DNA of 64,000 bases, taken from contig NZ_JAKOPM010000005.1 in the NCBI RefSeq assembly GCF_022288805.1, forward strand, positions 1 to 64,000, read 5' to 3'. The notes under the pieces are model-generated. The model had not been told where the DNA came from and ran no database searches. It saw nothing but the letters and a program-made list of their open reading frames with translations. The translations under genes and the position numbers were made by a program. This DNA is from Corynebacterium yonathiae (GTDB taxonomy: Bacteria; Actinomycetota; Actinomycetes; Mycobacteriales; Mycobacteriaceae). Each line of letters begins with the position of its first letter. The first letter of the stretch is position 1. This document shows, one piece after another, positions 17,121 through 24,258 of this stretch.

Positions 17121-17472
17121 GTAGACCTGTCCTAGCGTCCTAACTGTCCTATGCAGGTCACACGGTGTTTTTGCCTGTCCTTTCGGGATGTCCTGACTGT
17201 CCTATCTGTCCTATCTTCACCTGGTGTTAGGACACTTAGGACACCCAATAGGACACCTTTAGGACACCCAAAAATAGGCCCTGACCTGCATAGGACTCAT
17301 AGGACACCTATTTTGTGTTTCTACACTTTCAATCCTATTTCCAAAGCAGTCACGTCTGGTAGAAGCTTTAGCCATCGTCTGCTTTTCTCCCCGGGACTCT
17401 TCTAAACCCGAGAACTGGTTCTCACCTTTCTTTCCTCGGCTTCCCTGCCTCCTTGTTGGTCTTGTTGAGTCG
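17121..17472. other. Non-coding candidate replication origin region
   Basis: The 350 bases after the ATPase gene hold the inverted array of TGTCCTA repeats (17128-17306). They are followed by a more T/A-rich stretch (about 17306-17345). No convincing gene is present; the reading frames crossing it lack start signals and coding character. Confidence 0.6.
17128..17306. repeat. Iteron-like array: 7 TGTCCT units facing 6 TAGGAC units
   Basis: On the plus strand TGTCCTA or one-base variants begin at 17128, 17136, 17145, 17176, 17189, 17198 and 17207. The reverse complement TAGGACA, or a one-base variant, begins at 17228, 17237, 17249, 17260, 17291 and 17300. The two halves form a large inverted repeat centred near 17218. 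The outer arms include a perfect 15-bp pair, GTCCTATGCAGGTCA (17146-17160) and its complement (17282-17296). Such clustered short repeats next to a replication gene are typical of iteron origins of plasmids and satellites. Confidence 0.85.
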
Positions 17473-17763
17473 GTGGATACCAGGGTGGCGGAGAACGCTA
17501 AACGCTTATGGCTAGGGGAAACACCAGAATCCAGGGGGAAAGCAGGGAGGCCGGAAAATAATTGTGGTGGCACCACAATAAAACCCCCGGCAATGAACAG
17601 TGGAGCCGACGGAATCCTCGCCCGTCTGAAGCGTGACCACCCCGACCTAGCTCAACAGGTGGTTGACGGGGGCATGAGTGCTACCAAAGCAGCACGGGCA
17701 GTGGGAGCGCGGATCGTTAGGTCGGGGTCCCGACTTAAAGAGCGAGCTATTTACAATTTGTAA
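17473..17763 (+). CDS. Small hypothetical protein with a phage/plasmid-type HTH-like segment
   Basis: A 96-residue frame starting at GTG. Two segments recall proteins of actinobacterial phages and plasmids: TRVAENAKRLWLGET near residues 3-17, and ILARLKRDHPDLAQQVVDGG followed by MSATKAARAVGAR near 48-80, where a short helix-turn-helix-like unit is expected. It has no good ribosome site, and the open frame extends upstream to 17263 without coding character. It is therefore probably the 3' part of a once longer gene. Moderate doubt whether it is expressed. Confidence 0.5.
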   Translation: MDTRVAENAKRLWLGETPESRGKAGRPENNCGGTTIKPPAMNSGADGILARLKRDHPDLAQQVVDGGMSATKAARAVGARIVRSGSRLKERAIYNL

Positions 17764-18187
17764 AAAGCGATAAGTCTGGGATGCTCACAGTCCTGAAGTT
17801 GTGCCCCGCGTTAGCGCGTCAATGGTCATTGGAAACGGGGCGCGCTGAGTGGAGTTAGTCCCGAATTCGGGATTAAGGGAAGTTGTACAGGTGGATTCGC
17901 AGCACTCATGCTGGAAGATCTTCCGACTTGGAAACTTCCCCATCTAAAGAGCAACCAGCACAACGGAACGTAAAAGAGTCGATAGTGATTCACTCAATGC
18001 TTCACACAAAGAAATAAAAATGCTCACTAAACAACATGTGACCACCATCACCTAGGGGTGGGGGGGTACCTCCCCCTCATGGGCAAGGTCTATCCTCCCG
18101 GTATATGGACAGAGCTGGTTAGTAACAGTTTTCTATAGGGCTATTGGTTTTATTACTTGGTTGTTTGCAATGGTTGGTGTGTACCCA
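17764..18187. other. Structured non-coding stretch of the element
   Basis: 424 bases without a gene but with several dyads: GCCCCG/CGGGGC (17803-17808 and 17836-17841), a 14-bp perfect palindrome TCCCGAATTCGGGA (17859-17872), and GGGAAGTT/AACTTCCC (17877-17884 and 17933-17940) enclosing a 12-bp palindrome GGAAGATCTTCC (17913-17924). A G-run/C-run hairpin-like stretch lies near 18055-18075. Candidates are a regulatory RNA, a packaging signal or part of the origin. Confidence 0.5.
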
Positions 18188-18550
18188 TTAATTGTGTGAC
18201 TTTAATCTGCCGTGTGTAGTTCGAGACTGGGGTTGTCGTTCCACAGGTTCACGGCGTGGCTGAAGCGAAGGCTGCTCACGACCGAGGGAATCCGTCCGCT
18301 TTTCGACGCTCGGAATTTCCGAGCGCTGCTGCATCTCCTGACGCACGGAATTCACTGTCTTATCACTTGTACCCGTACGCTTAGCGTGTTCAACATTGCT
18401 GAGAGTCGGGTCTGCTTTGAGTGATTCTGCAATCAAAGCGCGGCGTTGCTCCCGATTAAGGTGACGGCGTTTCTTCTGGGGGCATGGAGTGAAAATTTCG
18501 GTCCAGGTAACAGGCGGAGTTTCTTTGGCGATTAATTGACTAAATAGCGG
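18188..18550 (-). pseudogene. Truncated phage/plasmid-type replication or partition protein remnant
   Basis: The minus-strand frame is open from 18550 to a TAA at 18188-18190. It encodes a recognisable mobile-element segment: WTEIFTPCPQKKRRHLNR, EQRRALIAESLKADPTLSN, then an HTH-like unit TGTSDKTVNSVRQEMQQ and EKRTDSLGREQP. Proteins with this order in actinobacterial phages and plasmids are longer. Here no ATG, GTG or TTG precedes the conserved part, and an in-frame TAG (complement of 18551-18553) closes the frame upstream. A TTG at 18436 would start inside the domain. I read it as a 5'-truncated remnant; the parent family's function is not certain. Confidence 0.6.
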
Positions 18551-18600
18551 CTACTTGCTTAGTGCTCGGCGTCGTTAAACTCCCTCCTGAAAGGAAAATC

Positions 18601-18900
18601 ATGTCTAGGTTTAAGAAGTCTGTGGCTGCTGTGGCTGTTGCTGCAGCGATTGGTGGCGGCTCCCCGGCTGTAGCATCCGCAGCCCCAGTTGTGCCGTCAT
18701 TGTCGAGCACTACCCCCGAGCAGCGGAGCCAAATTCGCGATGCGCTCTACAATGCCCATGAACTGCTGGAGCCGTACGTCCCTGCTCAGTACAAGTACGG
18801 TTTTAACCAACTCTACGGTTTCCTGTGGGGCACCTTCGCCCCGGCGTCAGATTTGGATGCGGAGTACGCCCGCATGAAGGACTCTCTGGTCAAAGACTAA
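18601..18900 (+). CDS. Small secreted protein of the element
   Basis: A 99-residue protein with a Sec signal peptide: positive N-terminus MSRFKKS, hydrophobic core AVAAVAVAAAIGGG, and a cleavage motif near ASA-AP at about residue 29-30. The mature part of about 70 residues is mostly helical (TTPEQRSQIRDALYNAHEL and then LDAEYARMKDSL) with an aromatic middle (YKYGFNQLYGFLWGTF), and no cysteines. AAAGGA sits about seven bases before the ATG. It is not recognised. As it lies in the cargo end of the element, it may be a host-modifying or surface protein. A terminator follows at 18928-18958. Confidence 0.78.
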   Translation: MSRFKKSVAAVAVAAAIGGGSPAVASAAPVVPSLSSTTPEQRSQIRDALYNAHELLEPYVPAQYKYGFNQLYGFLWGTFAPASDLDAEYARMKDSLVKD

Positions 18901-18927
18901 GGCGCGTAACCAGACACAAAAAAAGGG

Positions 18928-18958
18928 GGCCACTCGGTATAAATCGGGTGGCCTATCT
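18928..18958 (+). terminator. Terminator after the secreted-protein gene
   Basis: GGCCACTCG (18928-18936) pairs with CGGGTGGCC (18945-18953) with one G-U pair, followed by TATCTTT. A second hairpin, GGGTTCAGGA/TCCTGAACCC at about 19084-19113, lies ahead of the next small gene. Confidence 0.65.
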
Positions 18959-19155
18959 TTGTATGTGGCGGCGTTTTGCCTGTTCAATATCGCCGTTTAA
19001 GGCGTTTTATTTTCCCGCTGGGGTGGTAGTACCCCTCAATCGCTTAGGCGACCATATAGCGCGCTACAAAAAGTAGCCACCAGGGGTTCAGGAAGCCTCA
19101 ATCATCCTGAACCCTGGGGCGTCTGAGTATCATACCCACTTTGGAAGGAATCATC

Positions 19156-19302
19156 ATGGAAAAGACTATGACTTATGCGTTTGCAGCCGCTTTCGCCGCG
19201 TTCATTGCGGTATCCACAGTGATACCTAATTGGCTCCTAATTGCCCCCGTGGCACTCGCTATCTCTGAGGCTGCATTGTCTTACCGCAGGAGCCGTAAGT
19301 GA
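19156..19302 (+). CDS. Small membrane peptide (48 residues)
   Basis: A short frame with a good ribosome site (GGAAGGAATCATC before ATG) encodes a 48-residue peptide. Two hydrophobic segments fill residues 5-21 (MTYAFAAAFAAFIAVST) and 26-40 (LLIAPVALAISEAA), ending in a basic tail SYRRSRK. It is the last gene of the element before attR. Not recognised. Size, topology and position resemble holin-like or immunity-type membrane peptides, but nothing in the sequence decides this. Confidence 0.55.
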   Translation: MEKTMTYAFAAAFAAFIAVSTVIPNWLLIAPVALAISEAALSYRRSRK

Positions 19303-19457
19303 TCCTTGCCGGCATCGGCAAAGGCATGGGGCGCGAATTGTGATTGTGTGTTTGGGGGTGGTTGCCGGTCTTATCGGATAGAAACGGGAAAATTACGGGA
19401 ATTTCTTCCCGTAGTAGTTTTAGAAAGTGGCAATTACCTGCGCTGATGTGGTGTCGA

Positions 19458-19483
19458 GGTTCGAATCCCGTTAGCTCCACAAA
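19458..19483. repeat. attR core (26-bp direct repeat, copy 2)
   Basis: Identical to 12555-12580. The bases just upstream (GTGTCGA) no longer match tRNA-Ala, so only the 3' end of the tRNA is duplicated here and no second functional tRNA exists. Confidence 0.93.
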
Positions 19484-19486
19484 ATA

Positions 19487-19517
19487 AAGGAGAGGAACAT
19501 TAGTTCCTCTCCTTTTT
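19487..19517 (+). terminator. Strong intrinsic terminator (probably original tRNA-Ala terminator)
   Basis: AAGGAGAGGAAC (19487-19498) pairs perfectly with GTTCCTCTCCTT (19503-19514), with a 4-base loop and a T-run. It follows attR directly and was presumably the terminator behind tRNA-Ala before integration. Confidence 0.85.
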
Positions 19518-19532
19518 GCTTGCCTCGGGTGC

Positions 19533-20441
19533 CTAAAGTTTTGATAAGTCCTCGTCAAGCATGCACTGGTCGATAGCAATGCCTACGGCGGCTCCGCTAC
19601 CCATCGCTTGGGAGACTTGATCCGGCGAGCTGACTACATTGCCTGCTGCCCAGAGGCACGGTACTGAAGTTTGGCCACGCTCTGCTTTGATCCAGCCATT
19701 GGCCGATTCGCAACCAGCATCCCTCAACAGTGCATTGTTGGGCAGAAAATCGGGCCCAGTAAAGCATGCTTCGTAGATGTCTACTCCATCGGCGCTGCGT
19801 ACCTCTACGCCGGTGGGCGATGCCTGATCCGGCTGGACTTGGGTCACCTTCGCATCGTTTATTTCTACGCCCAATCCGGCGAGCTGAGTGAGGTCAAGCT
19901 CGGTGAGCTCAAGCCCGTTGGGGTAGAAGGTCAGAGCACTCGTCCACTTAGAAAGCAGTTTGCTAATGCGGATGGTAAAAGGCGGATTCGCGCCGCCAAT
20001 GAGCGCAACCTTCTTCCCCTTGACCTCGTGGCCGTGGCAATAAGGGCAGTGAAAGAGACGCGTTCCCCACAAATCACTAAGGCCGGGCACCTCAGGGAGC
20101 TTGTCTGTGAGACCAGTAGCAACGAGGACATGGCGGGATTCTAGAAGCGTGCCATCGGTGAGACTTACTTGCCACGGGGCCTGCTCGGAAGGCCGGGAGA
20201 GGCTTTCCACGGTGTCGTGGGAAATATTTCCACCAAATTTCTGCAATTCCGCGTGGCCCCGCTCGAGTAGCTCGGTGGGAGCTACGCCGTCGAGGCCAAG
20301 GATGCCGTGGGAATGTTCGCTGAAACGGTTGCGGGGAGCGCCGGAATCGATAAGCTGAACATTCCGGTTAGCGCGGGCCAAGGTGATGGCTGCGGCTGTG
20401 CCGGCAAAACCACCGCCGATGATGATGACGTCTGATTGCAT
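19533..20441 (-). CDS. Thioredoxin reductase-like FAD/NAD(P)-dependent oxidoreductase
   Basis: A 302-residue flavoprotein. FAD-binding GGGFAG lies in VIIIGGGFAGTAAAITLAR (residues 5-23), a redox-active CPYCHG near residue 132, an NAD(P)-binding region VALIGGANPPFTIR near 145-158 (a divergent GxGxxG), and a C-terminal FAD motif LWAAGNVVSSPDQ near 265. It resembles the stand-alone thioredoxin-reductase-like proteins of actinobacteria, shorter than true TrxB partner sets. The poor second Rossmann motif makes the electron donor uncertain. The ATG at 20441 has AAGGATGAG just upstream. Confidence 0.85.
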   Translation of the reverse strand: MQSDVIIIGGGFAGTAAAITLARANRNVQLIDSGAPRNRFSEHSHGILGLDGVAPTELLERGHAELQKFGGNISHDTVESLSRPSEQAPWQVSLTDGTLLESRHVLVATGLTDKLPEVPGLSDLWGTRLFHCPYCHGHEVKGKKVALIGGANPPFTIRISKLLSKWTSALTFYPNGLELTELDLTQLAGLGVEINDAKVTQVQPDQASPTGVEVRSADGVDIYEACFTGPDFLPNNALLRDAGCESANGWIKAERGQTSVPCLWAAGNVVSSPDQVSQAMGSGAAVGIAIDQCMLDEDLSKL

Positions 20442-20519
20442 TGCTCATCCTTTATGGGAAGTGGGTAGCATGGTTCGCAGCCGAGTATATGCAGTCAACG
20501 TCGAAGGGGCCCGCGCGTC

Positions 20520-20894
20520 ATGACTTACGAATCTACGGGGTTCTTTACACGCGATGCGCTTTACGGGGCGTCTCCTGCGCAGGCAGTGGGCAGGTTCTTT
20601 GTGAGATACTTCAACTTCCTTGGTCGAGCGTCTGTGAGTGAGTTCTGGTGGGTATTTGGCTTTCTAGTGTTGATTTCAGTGCCAATTAGCGCCATCGATC
20701 AGCATTATGGCGTGAATATCAAGCTTGTTGTAAAAGGATTTCTTGCTATGCCGGTCGTTTCCTTAATTTTCCGGCGGTTGCACGATTCTGGGAGAACGGG
20801 GTTCTTATGCTTGATCGGGTTTATCCCTGTGTTCGGTGGGTTAGCGCTCTTATTCATGATGTGTTTGCCCACGCGGGAGCGCGGAACGCTTTAA
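20520..20894 (+). CDS. DUF805 family membrane protein
   Basis: A 124-residue protein with the DUF805 layout: YFNFLGRASVSEFWWVFGF (residues about 30-48), three hydrophobic helices, and the conserved RRLHDSGRTGFLCLI before the last helix. Function is unknown for the family. CGAAGGGG lies about nine bases upstream of the ATG. It is followed after 30 bases by a kinase-like gene in the same direction. Confidence 0.8.
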   Translation: MTYESTGFFTRDALYGASPAQAVGRFFVRYFNFLGRASVSEFWWVFGFLVLISVPISAIDQHYGVNIKLVVKGFLAMPVVSLIFRRLHDSGRTGFLCLIGFIPVFGGLALLFMMCLPTRERGTL

Positions 20895-20924
20895 AAGTTC
20901 TCTTGCCTGATTAGGCTGGGCGAC

Positions 20925-21650
20925 ATGCAGACTTTTTCAAAGCGAGTGCGTGACACGGATCAAGCTGGCGCGGAGGCGGCAGGATTGCGGTGGCTTGGGG
21001 AAGCTACCGATGCGGTGGTCAGCGTAGTAAGCGCCGACGGGTTAGAGATCGTTACCGAGCGCGTGGACGAGGTCATGCCCACGCCGGAGGCGGCGAGGAA
21101 GTTTGGTGCGGAGTTGGCTCGCATGCACCGCGCAGGAGTCGAAGCGTTTGGCGCACCTCCTGCCGGATGGGAGGGAAAGAACTTCATCGGCAGCATCGAG
21201 CAAGACTGCAACCCGACGGATAACTGGGGCGAGTTCTATGTCGAACAGCGCGTGCTTCCCTTTGCGGCATTGGCTGGGATTAGCGCGGCGCAGTTGGACT
21301 TGGTCCGGCGAGCCTGCGATGCCATTGCCGCGCGCAGTTGGGATGTGGCGCCGGCTCGCATCCACGGTGATCTATGGGCAGGAAACCTGCTCTTTGGTTC
21401 TGCCGGCGGCATCATGATTGACCCCGCTGCCCACGGTGGGCATCCGCATACGGATCTGGGAATGCTGGCCCTTTTCGGGGCACCATACCTAGAGGAGATT
21501 TTCCGAGGTTATGGTGCGCCGAAGGACATCGAAAAGTGGATTCCTATGCACCAACTGCATCCGCTGGCAGTGCATGCGCTCACGCATGGTGCAAGCTATA
21601 ACCGGCCGCTGGAGCGTGCGGCTGCCGCAACCTTGGAGGCATTGGCCTAA
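20925..21650 (+). CDS. Fructosamine-3-kinase family protein
   Basis: A 241-residue APH-fold kinase. The catalytic loop [13 protein letters not shown] (about 144-156) and the metal-binding Asp in [19 protein letters not shown] (about 164-182) are typical of fructosamine/ketosamine kinases, as are [11 protein letters not shown] and [12 protein letters not shown]. These enzymes phosphorylate glycated proteins or small ketosamines for deglycation. It is shorter than the usual 285-295 residues and lacks much of the N-terminal glycine-rich lobe. Its TAA stop overlaps the stop of nadE on the other strand by 4 bp (convergent). Confidence 0.85.
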   Translation: MQTFSKRVRDTDQAGAEAAGLRWLGEATDAVVSVVSADGLEIVTERVDEVMPTPEAARKFGAELARMHRAGVEAFGAPPAGWEGKNFIGSIEQDCNPTDNWGEFYVEQRVLPFAALAGISAAQLDLVRRACDAIAARSWDVAPARIHGDLWAGNLLFGSAGGIMIDPAAHGGHPHTDLGMLALFGAPYLEEIFRGYGAPKDIEKWIPMHQLHPLAVHALTHGASYNRPLERAAAATLEALA

Positions 21651-22468
21651 AGGTTCGGCCCCTGCGGCATGATGCGTTTATGAGCGCCGCGGCGCCATAG
21701 GGTTTCGATGCGTTCGCGCGCGGCGTCTGGCACCGCCTTGCCCTCTAGATAGTCATCGATGTGGGCGTAGGTGACGCCGAGGGCTTCCTCGTCGGGAAGC
21801 TGGGGCTTATCGTCTTCCAAGTCCGCGGTGGGGACCTTCTCCCAAGTAGAGCGCGGGGCGCCGAGGTGCTCTAGGAGGGCGGCGCCTTGGCGTTTGTTGA
21901 GCCCAGCCAAGGGGAGGAGGTCTGCCGCGCCGTCGCCCCACTTGGTAAAGAATGCGGTGACGTTTTCCGCTGCATGGTCGGTGCCGATGACGAGGGCGCC
22001 GACCTCGCCGGCGATAGCGTACTGGGCGGTCATGCGCAGGCGGGCCTTGGTATTGCCGCGGTTGAAATCGGTGACGTCGGCAAGCTGCACAGCATCCGCC
22101 ACCTGCTCGTCGAGAGCCAAGGTAGCTGGTTTGATATCGACGGTGGGGCGGTGATCGGGCTGGATGAAATCGAGGGCAATCTGGGCATCGTCCTCATCTG
22201 CTTGGACGCCGTGAGGCAGGCGCACGGCCCAAAACTCCGCGCCGTCGACGCGGTCCACCGCCAGTTGCGCGAGCTTTCCCGCCAAGGTGGAATCCTGGCC
22301 ACCGGAAATTCCCAGCACGTAGCCCTTAGCACCGGTGGTGCGCAGGTAGTCAACCAAGAAATCTACGCGACGCTGGACTTCCGCTTCTGGATCGATAAAG
22401 GGACGTACACCCAGGGCTTTTATGATGGTTTGCTGCAGGTTTTCGGCATCGTTCGACATGACGTTCAT
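21647..22468 (-). CDS. nadE: NH3-dependent NAD+ synthetase
   Basis: A 273-residue enzyme amidating deamido-NAD to NAD with ammonia. ATP-pyrophosphatase P-loop [15 protein letters not shown] (about 48-62), the MTAQYAIAG dimer segment (about 144-152), [29 protein letters not shown], and [11 protein letters not shown] are all characteristic. Length equals the E. coli type (275), and there is no glutaminase domain. Start chosen at the ATG at 22468; an upstream extension to 22630 would run through the divergent gene's start. The intergenic space to the divergent transporter is only 27 bp and carries a palindrome. Confidence 0.94.
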   Translation of the reverse strand: MNVMSNDAENLQQTIIKALGVRPFIDPEAEVQRRVDFLVDYLRTTGAKGYVLGISGGQDSTLAGKLAQLAVDRVDGAEFWAVRLPHGVQADEDDAQIALDFIQPDHRPTVDIKPATLALDEQVADAVQLADVTDFNRGNTKARLRMTAQYAIAGEVGALVIGTDHAAENVTAFFTKWGDGAADLLPLAGLNKRQGAALLEHLGAPRSTWEKVPTADLEDDKPQLPDEEALGVTYAHIDDYLEGKAVPDAARERIETLWRRGAHKRIMPQGPNL

Positions 22469-22481
22469 GGTAGCCGCCTGA

Positions 22482-22493
22482 CACAATATTGTG
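22482..22493. promoter_or_regulatory. 12-bp palindrome in nadE/transporter intergenic space
   Basis: CACAATATTGTG is a perfect palindrome that sits 13 bases before nadE and 2 bases before the transporter's GTG. It can overlap -10 elements on both strands (TATTGT on each), so both transcripts would be leaderless or nearly so, and a repressor here would block both. The regulator is unknown. Confidence 0.5.
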
Positions 22494-22495
22494 CT

Positions 22496-23851
22496 GTGAA
22501 TAAGGAAGTTTATGTCAAGGTAGTAGCTGGCATAGCGGCCCTCGGTGGGCTGCTTTTTGGATACGACACCGGAGTGATGTCCGGTGCCTTGCTTTTTATT
22601 AGCCCCGAATTCGACATGAGCGCCCACCAAGAGGGGTGGGTGACCTCGATGCTGCTTGTGGGGGCGGCTGTTGGGGCGCTGACAGCTGGGCGCATCGCCG
22701 ATAGGTTTGGCCGCCGCTTCACACTGATTGCGGGTGGCATCATTTTCGTGTTGGGCTCCATCTGGTGCGCTCTGTCCGGATCGGTGGGGATGCTGGCCAC
22801 GGCACGCACGTTCTTGGGCTTTGCCGTGGGTGCGGTATCCATCGTTTCCCCCATGTACATCGCGGAAATCGTGCCCGCCAAGGTGCGCGGGCGCATGGTC
22901 TCACTTAATACCCTGGCGATTGTGGTGGGCCAGTTGATGGCCTACCTGGTCAACTCCGCGCTAGCCTCTACTGGCAGCTGGGAGTGGATGCTGGGCTTGG
23001 CCGCCGTGCCAGGACTAGCGTTGGCGCTGGGAATGGTGTTTCTGCCAGAGACGCCGGTATGGCTAGCGACGAACGACAAGATGGCTCGTGCCCAAGAAAT
23101 TGCCGGGCGCGCCGGGATGGATATTTCGGAGCTGACTTCGCAGGAGACCGCCCGCAAGTCCAGCGGGTCTGAGTGGAAGGCGCTTGCCGCCAACCGGTGG
23201 ATGCAGGTTACGGTGCTGCTGGCCATGCTGATGGGGCTCACACAGCAGATTACCGGTGTCAACGCCATTGTGTACTTCGCGCCGACCATGATGAACCAGG
23301 TGGGGATTTCTACGGCCAATTCGGTCTACACTTCCATCGTTATCGGCACGGTATCCGTGCTCGCCTGCTGGGTGGGGCTGAAGGTGGTAGACCGCATTGG
23401 GCGCAAGCGCCTATTGCTCATCGGCCTGACCGGCAACGTGGTCTCGCTATTTATCCTCTCCTTTGCTTATTCCCACGCCCAGGATTCCACCACTATGGCA
23501 ATGGTCTCGTTGGTATTTATGGCGCTGTTTATCGCCTTCCAGCAAGCGGCGGTCTCACCCACAACATGGCTGCTCATCTCCGAGCTAGTGCCGCTGCAGG
23601 TGCGAGGTCTAGGCATGGGCATCGCCGGATTGTCTTTGTGGGCAACCAACTGGGCCGTGGCGCAGTATTTCTTGCCGCTAGTGGAATGGTTGACCGGCCC
23701 CGTGGCGTTCATCGTCTTCGGAGTTTTTGGTCTCATCGCCATCGGCTACACCAAGGTTTTGGTTCCAGAGACGATGGGACGTAGCCTGGATGAGGTAGGC
23801 GAGGAGATGAAGTCGCGCTACGAGCGCGAGTCCGCAGCCGTGAAGCCTTAG
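22496..23851 (+). CDS. MFS sugar porter family transporter
   Basis: A 451-residue 12-helix transporter of the sugar porter family. Motifs: [16 protein letters not shown] near 16-31, the loop 2-3 motif [11 protein letters not shown] near 64-74, PETPVWL near 185 (family PESPRWL), [14 protein letters not shown] near 250, [12 protein letters not shown] near 300, and the terminal [11 protein letters not shown] (PETKG-like). Likely proton symport of a hexose or inositol. GTG at 22496 is chosen since the hydrophobic N-terminus starts right after it. It is divergent from nadE across a 12-bp palindrome. Confidence 0.9.
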   Translation: MNKEVYVKVVAGIAALGGLLFGYDTGVMSGALLFISPEFDMSAHQEGWVTSMLLVGAAVGALTAGRIADRFGRRFTLIAGGIIFVLGSIWCALSGSVGMLATARTFLGFAVGAVSIVSPMYIAEIVPAKVRGRMVSLNTLAIVVGQLMAYLVNSALASTGSWEWMLGLAAVPGLALALGMVFLPETPVWLATNDKMARAQEIAGRAGMDISELTSQETARKSSGSEWKALAANRWMQVTVLLAMLMGLTQQITGVNAIVYFAPTMMNQVGISTANSVYTSIVIGTVSVLACWVGLKVVDRIGRKRLLLIGLTGNVVSLFILSFAYSHAQDSTTMAMVSLVFMALFIAFQQAAVSPTTWLLISELVPLQVRGLGMGIAGLSLWATNWAVAQYFLPLVEWLTGPVAFIVFGVFGLIAIGYTKVLVPETMGRSLDEVGEEMKSRYERESAAVKP

Positions 23852-23971
23852 TGTTTTGGTATTGACGGCCGTGTGAGGTAAAATTTTTCCTCGTGTCATG
23901 GCTGGGGATTCCCAGTCCGTGCTTTACTTATTCAACCGCATGTAGATTGCGCATAACGAAAGGAGCGCCCG

Positions 23972-24094
23972 ATGAAGGTCCGTAAGTCCCTTCGGTCGCT
24001 GAAGAAGAAGCCGGGCGCCCAGGTTATTCGCCGCCACGGTAAGGTCTTCGTGATCAACAAGAAGGATCCCCGTTTCAAGGCTCGTCAGGGCTAA
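23972..24094 (+). CDS. rpmJ: 50S ribosomal protein L36, type B (zinc-free)
   Basis: A 40-residue basic protein, [13 protein letters not shown] at the start and DPRFKARQG at the end. It matches the L36 type B (YkgO) form, in which the zinc-ligand cysteines of the usual L36 are absent. AAAGGAG lies six bases before the ATG. In many bacteria the zinc-free form is induced under zinc limitation by Zur; I saw no clear Zur box in the 120 bases upstream. A terminator-like hairpin follows near 24109-24147. Confidence 0.93.
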   Translation: MKVRKSLRSLKKKPGAQVIRRHGKVFVINKKDPRFKARQG

Positions 24095-24108
24095 TTGATT
24101 CGCGATTC

Positions 24109-24147
24109 CATCCGCTCCCTCCGGCTATCCGGAGTGGGGCGGATTTT
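24109..24147 (+). terminator. Terminator after rpmJ
   Basis: An imperfect hairpin built on CTCCGG/CCGGAG with outer CCGC/GCGG pairing is followed by ATTTTTT. Confidence 0.6.
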
Positions 24148-24258
24148 TTATGCGTGGGCTCTGGCGCCGAGGATAAATTCTTTTAAGATCGGGTAAGTAT
24201 AAAGGCAAATATATGAATATAATTATTTTGTCTATCCATACCGTAAGAAAGAAGAATA

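Larger units (their letters stand above)
12555..19483 (+). mobile_element. Satellite-like integrative element in tRNA-Ala (6.9 kb)
   Basis: Bounded by a perfect 26-bp direct repeat running from GGTTCGAATC to CTCCACAAA at 12555-12580 and 19458-19483. Contents in order: tyrosine integrase, two DnaA boxes, excisionase-like gene, four small genes including a stand-alone DnaB N-terminal domain, an AAA+-like ATPase, a TGTCCTA repeat array, a structured non-coding stretch, remnants, and two small exported or membrane proteins. No capsid, portal, terminase, lysis or relaxase gene is visible. Size and gene order (integrase, excisionase, replication module, origin-like repeats, cargo) resemble phage satellites and small replicating islands. 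This class assignment is an inference. Confidence 0.88.

Noticed and set aside
17128..17306. CRISPR-like short repeat cluster
   Set aside because: Units are 7 bases with irregular 2-25 base gaps and occur in both orientations. There are no uniform spacers and no cas genes nearby; an iteron or origin array fits better.
19441..19483. Second tRNA-Ala gene at the right end of the element
   Set aside because: Only the 3' 22 bases of the tRNA are duplicated; the upstream sequence does not fold into D and anticodon arms, so this is attR.
21887..22495. N-terminal extension of the sugar transporter frame
   Set aside because: The extra 203 codons run antisense through nadE and lack membrane-protein character; GTG 22496 directly precedes the first transporter helix.
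23852..23971. Zur-box for the zinc-free L36 gene
   Set aside because: No palindrome resembling the actinobacterial Zur site was found in the 120 bases upstream.
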